Below the pieces are notes generated by a model that was not told the origin of the DNA, did no database searches, and saw only the letters and a list, made by a program, of their open reading frames with translations. A program made the translations under genes and the position numbers. A stretch of 64,000 nucleotides of DNA from Apostichopus japonicus (taxonomy: Eukaryota; Echinodermata; Holothuroidea; Aspidochirotida; Stichopodidae): positions 17,253,001 to 17,317,000 of the forward strand of contig NC_092568.1 in assembly GCF_037975245.1 (NCBI RefSeq). Reading direction: 5' to 3'. Position 1 is the first letter of the stretch, and each line of letters begins with the position of its first letter. Positions 39,050-51,269 of the stretch are shown here, in pieces.

Positions 39050-39260
39050 GTAGAGATGTTGCAGGGAGGGGGTTGAAGGCGAGAAAAGAAGATTGAGGTA
39101 GAGATTAAAGAAACAAAGAGGGAGATAGAGAGAGAGAGAGAGCAAAAGACAGTGAGTGCATAGAGAAAAAAATAGAATGAGAGAGTCAGGGAGGGGGGAG
39201 GGGAGGTTGACATGAGAGAAAAATGTGGATGAAGGATACTTTGGAAAAGAGGATCAGAGA
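39050..39260 (+). repeat. Purine-rich (GA) tract
   Basis: This is a long purine-biased stretch including (GA)n at about 39127-39142 and GGGAGGGGGGAGGGGAGG. The open frame on the opposite strand is a by-product. Confidence 0.75.
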
Positions 39261-41358
39261 GTCAAGGAAAAGAAAAAGTTGTGATGAGCATACTTGTATA
39301 AACAAAGCAACGATAGTTAAAATAAAGTAATTATTCTAATATTAATCAAAAGTACTTCGCTAATTATAATAAAATCAAGATCTATATAATGTATCATGAA
39401 TGTCACTTTCAGGTTCATTATCAATATCTTTATTGTTTGTATTATTAAAAATAGTAGTTCATGTAATATTATCATTTATTATTATCAGATCAGTATCAGC
39501 ATAATCATCGTAAGTATTGGTATAAATATTCCTTCTTAAGTTAAAATAAGAAAAACATTTGCAATAACCCCCCCCCCCCAAAAAAAAAAATCCCTCGAAT
39601 AGGACGTAAAGCTAAGTTCACACTTTATTCCTAACATGTAAATAACATAGTTCAACATCCTGCACATCACAATATTCACCTCCCCCAAAAAAGAACAGTA
39701 GAAATCCACACGCATTGAGCTTATTTTCTCTATTTGGACGCAAGAGGGCGACAAACATAATTATGATTAATTGAAACTATGATTACTAATTAATGTGCAA
39801 CTTTCACGCTTGACGAGTTTGTGTGGTTATTATTCATATTTTTCTCCATCATTGTACAAAAAATCAGGTAATTGTCGCTCGGTGGTCACAAAAACCACTA
39901 ATTAGAGCACTTTCTGATGTATGCATCCCGGTCTATATACTCCATTTACCGTTTGCAACACATGTTTCTTGCAAGACGGCGAAAACACTTAGCATACAAC
40001 CATGTCTGCAGTGACGGAACTTATACTGGGCAGATTTTTCAAAAAAGGGACTTTGTTTTAGTAACATAAAAATCTACAAAAAAAGGGGGGGGGACTTCTA
40101 ATTTATGAAAAGAGATACCGTTGAAGTTTTCCCATGACTTAGGAAACACGTGATGCGCCCACTACCCCATCGGTTCCGCCGTTCTATAGGAACGACCGTC
40201 TTTCTACCTTTGGAAGTTCAAGAAATTTGTTGTTAGTTCAATAACTGTATCAATATATTGAAACAGTTGAGGCCATTCCTGTTAGCCAAAAGTATGCTTA
40301 ATATTTAATAAACATGAAGTAGACATATTACACACTGGGCAAAGGTAAACGGCATTGCAGTGCCTTCATCATAACGATCACGACAATTGCATTCGTAATT
40401 TACCCTTCGAGGAAAATCAAGGACTATACATTTTAATCAGCTGATATTCGTGAAACAGGTAAAAGCCGACGAGCTTCAACTTTCACATGTTGCTTTGACA
40501 TGATTGACCGAAAGGGATGACCGAAAGGGAAAACTATGGAGTCACTTTTACTGACCTTGAAAAATTGTGAGGGGACTGCGGATTGCAAAGTCGGCATGAC
40601 TTTAAGTATAACACGGATCGCGAGGTCGGTAATTACTATCCGTTATATTCGTCCAACGGGTCAACATACAGAAACGCTGTACTCAAAGCCGAAGGCTTCG
40701 TTGTTTGACCAGGCGACAGGAGACTGTCATTTCTCAGAAATGTTGTTACTAAAATCGTATAGTCTGCACTGTTTGTCAATGTTAGGAAAAAACATTCACA
40801 ACTGGTAAATTAAAATTATCAACGGAACATTAGAATTGTACTTAGTAATATTAAATTTAGTAAATGTTGATAATATAATGTAGTGAACATGTCTTTAAAT
40901 GTCAAAATATGTCAGGTTTGATACAGAAATTGTTAACTCCCTATACAATAGTCCATGGACAGATGCTTTGGTTAGTACTATTATTTGATAGGGGTCACGT
41001 AAGGTGGCTTTAAATAAAAACAAAATTCTTCAACGAAAATGTCTGCTGACACGGCAGAAGACGCACAAGAAACACATTTATTTTTGTTACGTCTTCTGAT
41101 ATAAAGTTTTCATTCGATTACTCAAAAACGAACACGTCACGTATATATGACGTCATCTAAACTCATATAAGCTGATTACTGTAATCGGGTCCTTCTTGTT
41201 ACTTATTTCTTATAGTGTCCCAATGCTGTAATCCCTAATCCTACAGAAATCGTTGTGTTGAATATCAACACAAAATAAAACGAGTTTATATCAACCACTG
41301 GCTTCAGCGAACCACTCGTGTTGTGCGCATGTCAAAGCATGTTTTCCGTGTGTGGGCT
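39260..41358. other. Intergenic, no gene seen
   Basis: Contains a possible degraded transposon (CAGTGACGGAAC at 40013 and GGTTCCGCCGTTC at about 40174) and a second CRE palindrome TGACGTCA (41148-41155). A 90-codon open frame at 40536-40805 lacks support. Confidence 0.5.
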
Positions 41359-41366
41359 GGTCAGTG

Positions 41367-43077
41367 CAGTGGCGTCGCCAAGGGGGGGGGGGCAGGGGGC
41401 ACGTGCCCCCTGGAAAACCTAGTGCCCCCCCCCATCTGAGATTTGGGTTGGTAAAAAAATATATATATATTTTGTTATATTCAACTCCCATCATCTGAGT
41501 TGGTTTTTCATAAGGACAAAGAAGCACAGTAATTCGTATTTTCTTCAAATGAGCTGCGAAAAAATGAAAAAGTTTATCCTTGAACGTCGGGTATCGAAGT
41601 CGTAACCCGCGCCATCAAAACAGGTGTCGATATTTACATTGAATGTGTCAGTGCTCACGCCATACCAGCGGATATACACGTCCGCTTCGCGAGCTACATT
41701 ACTGTGAGAAGGGAGGGTACTGCAATATGTTGCCTTGGTCTGAGGTTGACAGGTTAGGAGCTGACGAAATGTGAGAATGTGAGGGTCCGCAGGCACCATA
41801 CTTGCCTATATTTGTGGACCCATATATTAACCCTGTTGTGTAGGGGGTGCAGAGGTCATTTGAGGTCAGATGCTAGTAGGAACAAATGGCGAATGTTCAC
41901 ACCTGCATACTGAGCCATACTCGATGTGTGATCAAACTTTGGATTGCATGGTGAGATCCCTGATAGGAGCCAATAACGATGCTGGAACCTGTTACATCTT
42001 AATAGATAATGGGCGAAAACGAGGGGGACAAGAAAGGAGTCGGGGTCATGCACACATTAATTCAACAAATGTAGGTTCTATTGATATAGGGTTAGGCATA
42101 ATATCGACAGCATGTGGTTCATATCCTCTGCAAAATTCTGCGCCTTGTTAAAATCATTACTTCAGAAATAGCAATTTCTGTAGATATCTTCAGATCGAAT
42201 TTAGCATCAAATGTGGCAGCAGTTTGCATCTAGCCCATCCTCCGTATGCGAAAATTTTCCAAAGGGGAGGGGGGGCAGTGGCGGCGGAACCGGGGGGCTT
42301 TGGGGGCTCAGCCCCCCAATGAAAAAGTTGAGGGGGCAAATGCATGATAAGCCCCCCCAATATTTACCAAGGCTCCAAAACGTGCATCTGCCCATTTTTC
42401 AATGCATACTTGTCGATCTGTCCGATGCACACGTATACTATATAGGTGTAATAATTTTAGTAAATGCTGGGGGGACCCTCGGCCCGTCCCCTGGCTATAG
42501 ACCACATTGTCACCCCAACCGCGTCTTCACGCCCCGTGAAAAGTGGAAGCAGTGAGTGTGAGTACCGGTAAGCGCAACACAACTTCGTCTTAGGCCAATG
42601 ACTTGCTTCATTTCAGCCAGTTCTCCAACATCCCCTTACTACACTCAAAAACGTCTTTGCGAGTACACTACGAGTAATAGCTACTCTCTTAAAACACCAT
42701 CGAATATACAAATTACAATGTTTTTACAGACTTTTACGTGCAATCTGAGAAATTGCAGGCTTGAGACCCATATTTTAGGGCTAGGTATTTGCAGCATAAA
42801 ACACTCGGGAAGTGCCGTTTCCGGCCATCTGGGGGTTTGATAAACCCAAAATTTTCTTGTACGCTCCGCGCCAACCGATGGTGGCGCTCCGCTTAGATAG
42901 TCTCTACACATTAGCCCCCCCCCCAATAATTTTCCCGTTCCGCCGCGCTTGGAGGGGGCACCCCTCCCCTTAGACCCCTCCCCCAGGACGGCGATCCGTA
43001 TCCACCTAAGTGCCCCCCATCAAATGCTGGTGCCCCCCCTGTGCTCCCCCAGACTGGAAAGTCTGGTGACGCCACTG
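41367..43077. mobile_element. hAT-like element of 1.7 kb with nested insertion
   Basis: The ends are CAGTGGCGTCGCCA and TGGTGACGCCACTG, flanked by a perfect 8-bp duplication GGTCAGTG (41359-41366 and 43078-43085). No transposase ORF is recognisable. The interior holds G/C homopolymers at both ends, about 0.7 kb of non-repetitive sequence (41530-42240) and a second hAT-like element at 42276-42951. Confidence 0.88.
42276..42951. mobile_element. Nested hAT-like element
   Basis: The ends CAGTGGCGGCGGAAC and GTTCCGCCGCGCTTG are inverted repeats with a few mismatches. Both flanks read GAGGGGG, an imperfect duplication blurred by the G-run. It contains a copy of the shared core (42810-42900) near its right end. 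It has the same type of ends as the element at 43898. Confidence 0.72.
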
Positions 43078-43545
43078 GGTCAGTGACTCATGATGAGACA
43101 TTGCTATAAAACTTTAAGCCAGATTTCAGCTGTTCTTGGAAAAGTATATTCAATTGTCTCATGAAACTATCGATTAGTTAAAAAATAATCGAACTAAGGA
43201 ATGGACTTTCACCTCACCTCTGTGTTGTACCGTTTTTTTTTTGGGGGGGGGGGGGGTTAACAAAGTTCATTGGTTACAGCCATAGCCTAATCAGTTTCCC
43301 TTCCTTTGAGATCTTGAATGTGTCTTTTAGCACATTAAATAGTTATGAACAATAGACATCAGTAAAATATGCTTTGATCACACCTGTATGCTATAAAACA
43401 GTCAAAACGGCTGGTCAACCAAAGAAACTATATGCACAATACACAATCACGATTTATGATGATTTTAACACGCCCACACAATACTTCAAGCATTCATAGG
43501 CGTACGAGGCGGGGGGGGGGGCAGGGGGGCAGACTGCCCCCCAAA

Positions 43546-43693
43546 TTTCCAGAGAACAAGAAATTCGGGCAAAAGTCCTGAAAAATTCGGGCAGCCTAAG
43601 AGGAGAAAAAAAAATATATATATACATTTTTTTTCTCCTCTTAGGCTGCCCGAATTTTCAGGACTTTTGCCCGAATTTCTTGTCCTCTGGAAA
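43546..43693. repeat. Long near-perfect inverted repeat (arms about 67 bp)
   Basis: The left arm runs from TTTCCAGAGAACAAG to AGGAGAAAAAAAA and the right arm is its reverse complement, with one substitution and one A-run length difference. The spacer is a few TA units. Transcribed, it would fold into a long hairpin. Confidence 0.95.
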
Positions 43694-43897
43694 TATATAT
43701 ATATATATATATATAAATATGCAGTAGCTTGCCCGAATCTTTTTCAAATTTTTGCCCGACAATTCCATGATTTTCTTTATTTAGCATCATGATGCCCGAA
43801 TATTTCCGTGTAACACCACCGTAAGCGCAGTTCATCTGGGCTACCACGCTTTTTGCACGATCAATTTTTTTGTAACTAGTCAATTGTATACCTGGAC

Positions 43898-44548
43898 CAA
43901 GGGCGGCGGAACCGGGGGGGCACAGGGGGAACGTGTCCCCCCACTTTACCTCAGGTTAAAAATATGCCTTTTTTCACATACAAATTGAGGTGCCTCAAGT
44001 TAGCAAGAGGCCAGGGAACCAGAATGAACACTCGGGAAGGGCCGTTTCCGGCCATCTGAGGGGTTTGTAAAACCAAAAATTTTCTAGTACGCTCCGCGCC
44101 AACCGATGGTGGCGCTCCGCTCAGATAGTCGTGCATACAACTTTGCAAATCCTGACTAAGCCCGTGACTTTTAATGAATTTCTGTGGGTCAAACTCAAAG
44201 CTATTTCAAATGGAAAAAATTTGTTAAGATATTAACAGGAAAAAAAAATCTTATTCGGAAGATTCCTACATTAGCAACTAGCATGATTTCACCTCATTTT
44301 GTCTCAAAAGAAAACGTGTTCCTTGTTTCCCAATTTGCGCATTGGATATTGCAGTGCTAGTATCCATATTTTTTTTTTTGGGGGGGGGGCGTTGATGGAG
44401 TGATGTGTAAACACAAATAAGATAATACAATAAGAGTTATAAAGGGTACTAAATATAAGGCTGCATTAGTCCAATCGAATTTCTGCAAAGTGCCCTTTGA
44501 TGTCGGTGCCCCCCCCCCCCCAGATTAAAAGTGCTTCCGCCGCCCTTG
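43898..44548. mobile_element. Nested hAT-like element, 651 bp
   Basis: The ends CAAGGGCGGCGGAA and TTCCGCCGCCCTTG are perfect 14-bp inverted repeats, flanked by a perfect 8-bp duplication ACCTGGAC (43890-43897 and 44549-44556). It contains a shared-core copy at 44036-44129. There is no coding capacity. Confidence 0.9.
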
Positions 44549-45486
44549 ACCTGGACATCCCAACATGAGTGTATATAAGAAACATTTTCTTTTTCATGGA
44601 TGGTGGGGGGGAGGGAGTGCCTACAAGCCTAAAAGTACAGGTTTATCATATTCTTTGTTATATTTTATACGTTTTTGTGAGACAAATTGCAGTCTCACCC
44701 GACACAGCGACATTATCCCGCCTGTATGTTTTTCTGGCGGTAGCTGAGTACTGTGTTAAAATAATAAATAAGGTAACTAAATAGGAGCTTAAAAAATATA
44801 CTGTCCCATTTTTCCCCTTCAAAGTGATGTTACCATTTTTTCTTCTTCTAATTTACCAAATTTTTGGGGAAGTGTAAATTTCTAAAACGTGAGATTATAA
44901 AATAAAGAATGTTTAGATGCAACTTGCAAGGCTTCATAAGTGCCGTTTCCGGCAATCTGAGAGGCATTGTTTGCCAAAAATTTTCTTGTACGCTACGCGC
45001 CAACCGATGGTGGCGCTCCGCTTAGATAGTGTCACGGGAACTTTCGGGCACAAAAAGTTCTGCCCCCCCCAAACTGAAATGGTCCCGTACGCCTATGCAA
45101 GCATTTACAATAATGCAAGAGCCAATAGGCATACGCACCCAGTATATAGTATAAGGACAACCTTTTCTCAACAATGTACTTTCATGTCCCGCTTCAAAGC
45201 ACTCGTCATGACCTATTATAAAAAGGTTCGGAAACTGTTCCTACTTTCAGTACGAGTGCTTTAAAGCATGACGGGAGAACAGTGTAGAGTTGTATTAGCA
45301 TTACAAATTGTCCCAGTACAGTGGTTGACACACAGGAAAAAGTACGTTTGTATTGTTTCTACAGTTCATTGGAAGTATAATAAATTATAAAAAAAGGGAG
45401 TTATACGAAGAGATGGATGAAGCCACACCCTCATTGAGTTCAAAATGTAAAACCTGGCTATTGGTGTCAAACAGTTGCGTATAGCC

Positions 45487-45540
45487 AGAGAGAGAGAGAG
45501 AGAGAGAGATGTGGGTGGAGAGAGGGGAGGGGGGGGGGGT
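45487..45540 (+). repeat. (GA)n and G-run
   Basis: About eleven GA units are followed by GGGAGGGGGGGGGG. Confidence 0.9.
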
Positions 45541-46365
45541 CGGGGCGTTCAACATGGTGTGATGAGCCTTTCAGGTTTTTCTTCAGTTGGTATAAGCATA
45601 CAAAGTGAACTAATTTCCAATGAACGATTTGACGGAAAACATCTGACAATACGATAAATAGTTCGAACTTGAAATATAAACGTACAAACTAACATGATAC
45701 TTTTTAGGAAATGTCACCCAGGAAAGAACCTGGGCACGATAAACCAAACGACTGATCCGCTCTCAACCCAGTCCCCCCTGCATCGAGACTGTGTAGTGAT
45801 CGTCAGGTATGTATCATGATTCCCCTAGAATGGGAACATGATGCTACGTAGGATATTAGACAAAAGACCGAGATACAAACATCGCTAATGCCAAACCTGT
45901 TCAACTTACCCATGTATCCAGAAGAGAACTCTTTTAGCTAGAAGACATCATATAAACTGACAACTGCTACAACTGAATACCAAGTAACAACAGACAGCTA
46001 GCGTAGAACAAAGAAATTTGCATATAGAGATGCCAGTTAAAATCCTAATATGGGAATGAGGATTATCTGGCGAGTGTAATGAATGCAAAGCTTGGTCAGT
46101 ACAACTTCACAAAGTTGAATCAATGATTGACACTTTTACCCTTTTAATAGAAACATAACATAAATCATCTCCATATGTACTATATGTTCGATGTAGTTAA
46201 TATATAGGCCTATACAGGTCCGTATATATTGACAGAATGGGGACACGTTCCTCTCGGTTTTGGAAACTTTTAGCAGACGTAAAGTGGGGGACGTCACAGA
46301 TCACCACCTCGATGTCTGGGAACATTAATAATTTAGAGGAACTTAATCCTCGGGAAACTATTTTC

Positions 46366-46512
<147 letters not shown>

Positions 46513-47271
46513 CGTTCTTATATGTGGTATCAATACAAATGACCTTTTAAACTCAATACAACATAATTATGTACTGTAGTAGAAGGGCAATGTATATTGG
46601 TAAGCACAGAAATAAACTATAGGAATTACTAGGACTCTCTTCCAGTGGCGCCTTTAAGTGACCAATCGAGAATAGACTACAACAAATCGCTGGTTGTATG
46701 TTACAACATGTTTCAATTGTAGAAACCCTCACTACCGTTACAACACAAGAGAAAACTTCACAGGTGCGCGATACCGAGGAGGCCCTTTAGCAGTCTTTCC
46801 TTTTGAAACTCGTACATGCGTCCAAAGTAGCCCCTTAAGTTATAATAATGTGACGCGGTACATCAAAGTTTTCTTTTCTTTTACCTTTTATAATCCTACT
46901 TTAATCTTTCTATGTGTCCAGCGGACAAATTAGGTCTTGAAGCAGCCTAACCATAAAGACTGATTTAGTATAGTTGGAGATAAATTAATTTCAAAAGAGG
47001 CCTCGAGCACCCACGAACGATGGTCAAGTTATTTTTAGCAGATTAAAGAGATGAGAAAGGTTTCGACTCTTGAACGGAATACAAAGGTGAATAAAGCGAA
47101 GGTGCTATCCACTCCCGACGACTAAAGAGTTCCTTTATAGAGAGGAACTCTAATGACGACTACATGGTAGACCAGACCGGAAGAAATGTCTTATTAATTT
47201 GGAGAGGTCCGTGTATACGTGTGTGTGATACATGAGGAGCGCCACTAGCTAAGGAAGCGGGGAGAGGACAG

Positions 47272-47526
47272 GGGGAAGCATGTGAGAAGAGGAGAAGCAT
47301 GTGAGGAGAGAGAGGAGGGAAAGCATGTGAGGAGAGGGGAGGCATGTGAGGAGAGAAAGCATGTGAGGTGAGGGGAAGCATGTGAGGCGAGGGGAAGCAT
47401 GTGAGGGGAGGGGAAGCATTTGAGGAGAGGGGAAGCATGGTAGGAGAGGGGTGGCATGTGAGGAGAGGGGCAGCATGTGAGGAGAGGGGCAGCATGTGAG
47501 GAGAGGGGAAGAATGTGAGGAGAGGG
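47272..47526 (+). repeat. 19-bp minisatellite (AGCATGTGAGGAGAGGGGA)
   Basis: About 13 units are present, purine-rich on plus, with point variants in most copies. Three overlapping Ser/Pro/Leu-rich open frames on the minus strand (up to 111 aa) arise because the unit lacks stop codons, and a 19-bp period rotates through all frames. Confidence 0.95.
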
Positions 47527-47699
47527 GAAAGGTGTTCAGGTAAAGTTAATGCAATAGGGTTGGTAAGGGTATGGGGAATGGGTAGCAGAAAGGAAGTGGA
47601 GAGGGACTGAAGGGAGGGAGGTGGGCGGTTGCAAAATTATTATAGCATAACACATTCAAAGCAATGTGAACAACTTTGCTATAAAGAATAAATAAAATC

Positions 47700-50600
47700 A
47701 ACGCAAAGAATTACCAACAACTGCAAAGTCATGTTTAGTACTTTATTCCAATAAGACAAAATATCTAAAACTTTCACCACAATTACCCTAAATTTTTTTC
47801 ACCTAAATAGGCAAATCTTTCGGCAAACTGCTATATCGCTAGAATTTGCAGATCATTGCAAATGTCTCTAGTGGATGATTAAACAACATATATTAGGTTT
47901 AAATGTCCTAAGACTATTTGGCTCACTTTCATAGCTTGTCACTATGATATGTACATTTTTATGTTTATTCGTTTTTTTTTCCTAAGACAAAGATGTTGAT
48001 AAAGCTTGAATCTCATGGTTACAAATCTCACTTAAATTGAATTAAATATAGTAATTAAGATTAGATGTTATCTAATTTAAAGATGAATATGAAAAGAAAA
48101 TGAAAAATTGCCTGTATTTATGAAAACAATTTTGAAGAATATTTTCACATCAACAGAAGGAGGAAGCCAAATTTAGAGGAAAAATAGTTGTCGGGACGAT
48201 GTGTTCAAAATATGAGTATTAAATGCATAAAACGATATACACTGCACAAAAAACCCCCCCCCAAAACCAAATGCCATCAGTATTGTCCCTAAATATGCTT
48301 GAAAAGTCAAATTAATGGTCACTCATATGCAAACCGCTAACAAGCATTTTACTAAAACATCAAAGCATATTTCTGCCTCTGAGATATATTCTTCTTCAAT
48401 TTAGCAATCCTTACTTTTTGAGAATAAATTTCAGAACTGAGGTAGATGTCAAAACCTACATAAAGATTCTTTTGAAAAAGTCAAACCACTTTGTAACCTT
48501 CATTTTGAGGTATATAGAGGGGAGGGGGATACTTACTCACATGAAAATGACATGGTTCCCACACTTTTAAGCATATAAAAATGTTCAAGACCAAAACAAG
48601 GCTTACGGTTGACTTTGGGAGCCAACAAATAATGAAGATCTAATGTTGGGCTACCTATATGGAGCTCAACAATTGTTTCTCCTACAGAACTCATGCTGTG
48701 TTTTTTAAGTTTTTGGTGAATGGGGAGGGGGGGGGTGCGTGATTCAAAGTACCATGAACCCCAAACATGAAATGCTGTTGCAATAGCTTATCACCAAAGT
48801 TTAATTTTTGAACATTTAGACAATTTTACAACAAGAGAAATCGCTACAAATGCACAACCAGCTAGTTTGAAATGTGTTCATATCAGAAATTGAAGACATT
48901 GCCTTTTGATCCTCATGATGTAACGAAAATAATAAAAAATTAAAAGATTAAATCATAATAACTTTAGTTACAAGAAATTGTTGAATCAATTTTTTTACCA
49001 ACAGTTGGCTTTGGTAAACATGAAAGACATGAAAATATCAACATAAACTATCAACATAAAATATCTAACAAAGATGATGAAGAAGGTATGATATTTTTTT
49101 ATTAAAATGCATTACTGATGAATCAATATGCATTTGAATGAATGTCTAAAGATATCGACCCTGTACATACAAAGTCATATTAAGAGACTGTGTTGGAAAG
49201 ATCACAGATAGTGACTCAAAATATGCTAGAAAAGTCAAAATAATGGTCACTCATGTTGAAACTTCAACAGACAATTTTTAATACCATTCTTGACTTCCCA
49301 GTCCCTCACAGAGTCATTTCCATTGGCCATCCAAAAGGTTTGGGAATCATTTTAAAAGATGCTAACTATTAAATGTTACTCTGAAAAACTTTGGCAAGTT
49401 TTAGCATGGCAAAGGTTTGGAGGCCATTGCGTTGACCTATTACATAATAACATAACCCTGTCTATGAATGTATAACAGCGCATTATAAGGAAATGTAGAC
49501 ATAAACCCCCAAAAATATTATCCATGTTGAGATGTGCTTTGAACTGATGAGGAAACTTTCCAGATATTCTTAGAGAGTAGAATGCACACATACTGGTACC
49601 TCTGTTGCCATGGTTTCCAGTTAGTACTCTGTTTCAAGAAGTCTGCCATATTGGACAATCGAGACAATGGTCATTTTGAGCATTAAACAATTAACAGGTC
49701 CAATTAATGGGGCAAAATTAATATCAAAATGCGGTTTAAGTAAAAGTTAATTTTTTTTAAGGTCAAGGGGGATTTAGAAAATGCTAACAGAGAGAAAAAC
49801 CTCTTAGTCAAGCACGCAAACATATATATATGTATACCCAAACATGTATGTACAGCACATGAAAAGTACACATCTGTTTCAGTAATATTGATATGTACCT
49901 ACAACACATGTAAAGAACTCAAGAGCTGGTGACATGGCTCAAACACAATTTGAATGGTTCCATATATAATATTATATGAGATTCAGTTCTTGACAGTAAA
50001 AAATACGACAGATAATGAGTTTCAAACGAGCTCTTCGTAAAACCACACATATCGACAGGGAATAATTTATCCCATATCACAACACAACATCCTATGTAAA
50101 ATGGTCAAATTGCTACACAAGTGCAAAGATATAAAGATTTTTTTTAACACAGGAACCGTAGTATTTTACTACAAAATTTCACAGCATTCAAAAGTGCTGC
50201 ACTAAATCATTCCTGCATACATATATGTTTTGCCTTGATTTAGCACTTCCGAGTGAAACAAACAAAACACAACAAAACCCTAAAAACCGATACAGAATGT
50301 AAAGACAAAGGAAATTAAAAGTATTTAAATCATCGAGTTATAGACATGAACAGTATTGTTCTATTAATACCAAGCATTGTTCTTAACTGGTAAATACAAT
50401 AAAACAACAACAAAAAACCTTTACTCCATTCATCACTGACCTTTCTTGTGCAATAACTGCTAATATATATTTATTCATAAATATTTGGCAATTGAATAAC
50501 TCTGTTGGACGTTCTACATACTTATTCTCATTTACGTGGTATACTATTTAGAACCTCTGATAACAACTTAGTAACTTGCAATATATACATATTATATTAC

Positions 50601-51250
50601 CAATTATCTTGTATTATTAAACTGAATCATACAGCTACCTGATCATGGTTACATAAGTTTTGGAAAAAATTGGAACTTTCCAGAGCAAACGTTGTTTTCA
50701 ATGTTTTCCTTCAGCCATACAACAGCAGTGTGTTTAGCCATACCCACAATCAAATTACTTTAAAAACCAATGTTAACAGATGTCATATGATAAAATATCT
50801 TTGATTTTGATAATTATCACAGATAATAACGATGTTGCATACAGCTTGCGTTGTTTATCTTTCGACATTTTTTAGGCAAATTTTCTCAAAACGGGACAAA
50901 AAAACATATTGCACGATTTGATGATGAGTCAGGTCGTCTTCCCGAGGAACACCTTGGCATGAAATTATATATCTTATAACGATATGATGTTCAAAAGCAT
51001 AAACCTCGGCAATAATGAGATATCTAATGTTGTCATTTCATGTTGGAAAAAATAATACATATTATTATAATATTGAAAACAAATAATATATATATATTTG
51101 ATAATATACTCTGTTATTATAAAGCTAAATTTGGTTGCAATTTCTTTCCCCCAGGAGCACATGAAATTGCACGGAGGAGTTGTGTAAGCAAGAGTGCTGT
51201 TGGTCTCTGCAATATCGTAGACCGAAGACACGGGCAAAAGTGTAATTGTT
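47700..51250 (-). other. AT-rich gene-free stretch, possible ABHD12 3' UTR
   Basis: It starts at the ABHD12 stop codon and contains no transposon with clear ends. A candidate AATAAA lies near 47740 on the minus strand, with others closer in (about 50470). Whether the 3' UTR spans all of it cannot be told from sequence. Confidence 0.35.
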
Positions 51251-51269
51251 TTACATCTTGATAAAATCT
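51251..51269 (-). CDS. ABHD12: ABHD12 terminal coding exon (19 nt)
   Basis: A very strong pyrimidine tract (TTCTTTATTCTCTTTACAG) precedes a short coding stretch that completes K353 and adds D-F-I-K-M-stop. The result, IVKDFIKM, parallels the ILREFLGK-type ending of vertebrate ABHD12, which also falls in a separate last exon. Confidence 0.78.

Larger units (their letters stand above)
43495..45097. mobile_element. hAT-like element of 1.6 kb with nested insertion and long hairpin
   Basis: The ends are CATAGGCGTACGAGGC and GTCCCGTACGCCTATG, flanked by a perfect 8-bp duplication CAAGCATT (43487-43494 and 45098-45105). The inside holds a long inverted repeat (43546-43693), a nested hAT-like element (43898-44548) and a copy of the shared core near the right end (44938-45030). 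No transposase is recognised. Confidence 0.88.

Noticed and set aside
40010-40190. Small transposon with CAGTGACGGAAC / GGTTCCGCCGTTC ends
   Set aside because: The inverted match is partial and flanking octamers do not agree; kept only as a note in the region entry.
44917-45264. 115-codon open frame, partly similar to the frame at 59568-59780 (ATRQPMVALRLDSV / ATRQPVVALRLDSV)
   Set aside because: The similarity comes from the shared 95-bp DNA core of the transposons; outside it the peptides do not match, and other core copies are interrupted in that frame.
45475-45657. Arg-Glu repeat open frame
   Set aside because: It comes from the (GA)n tract.
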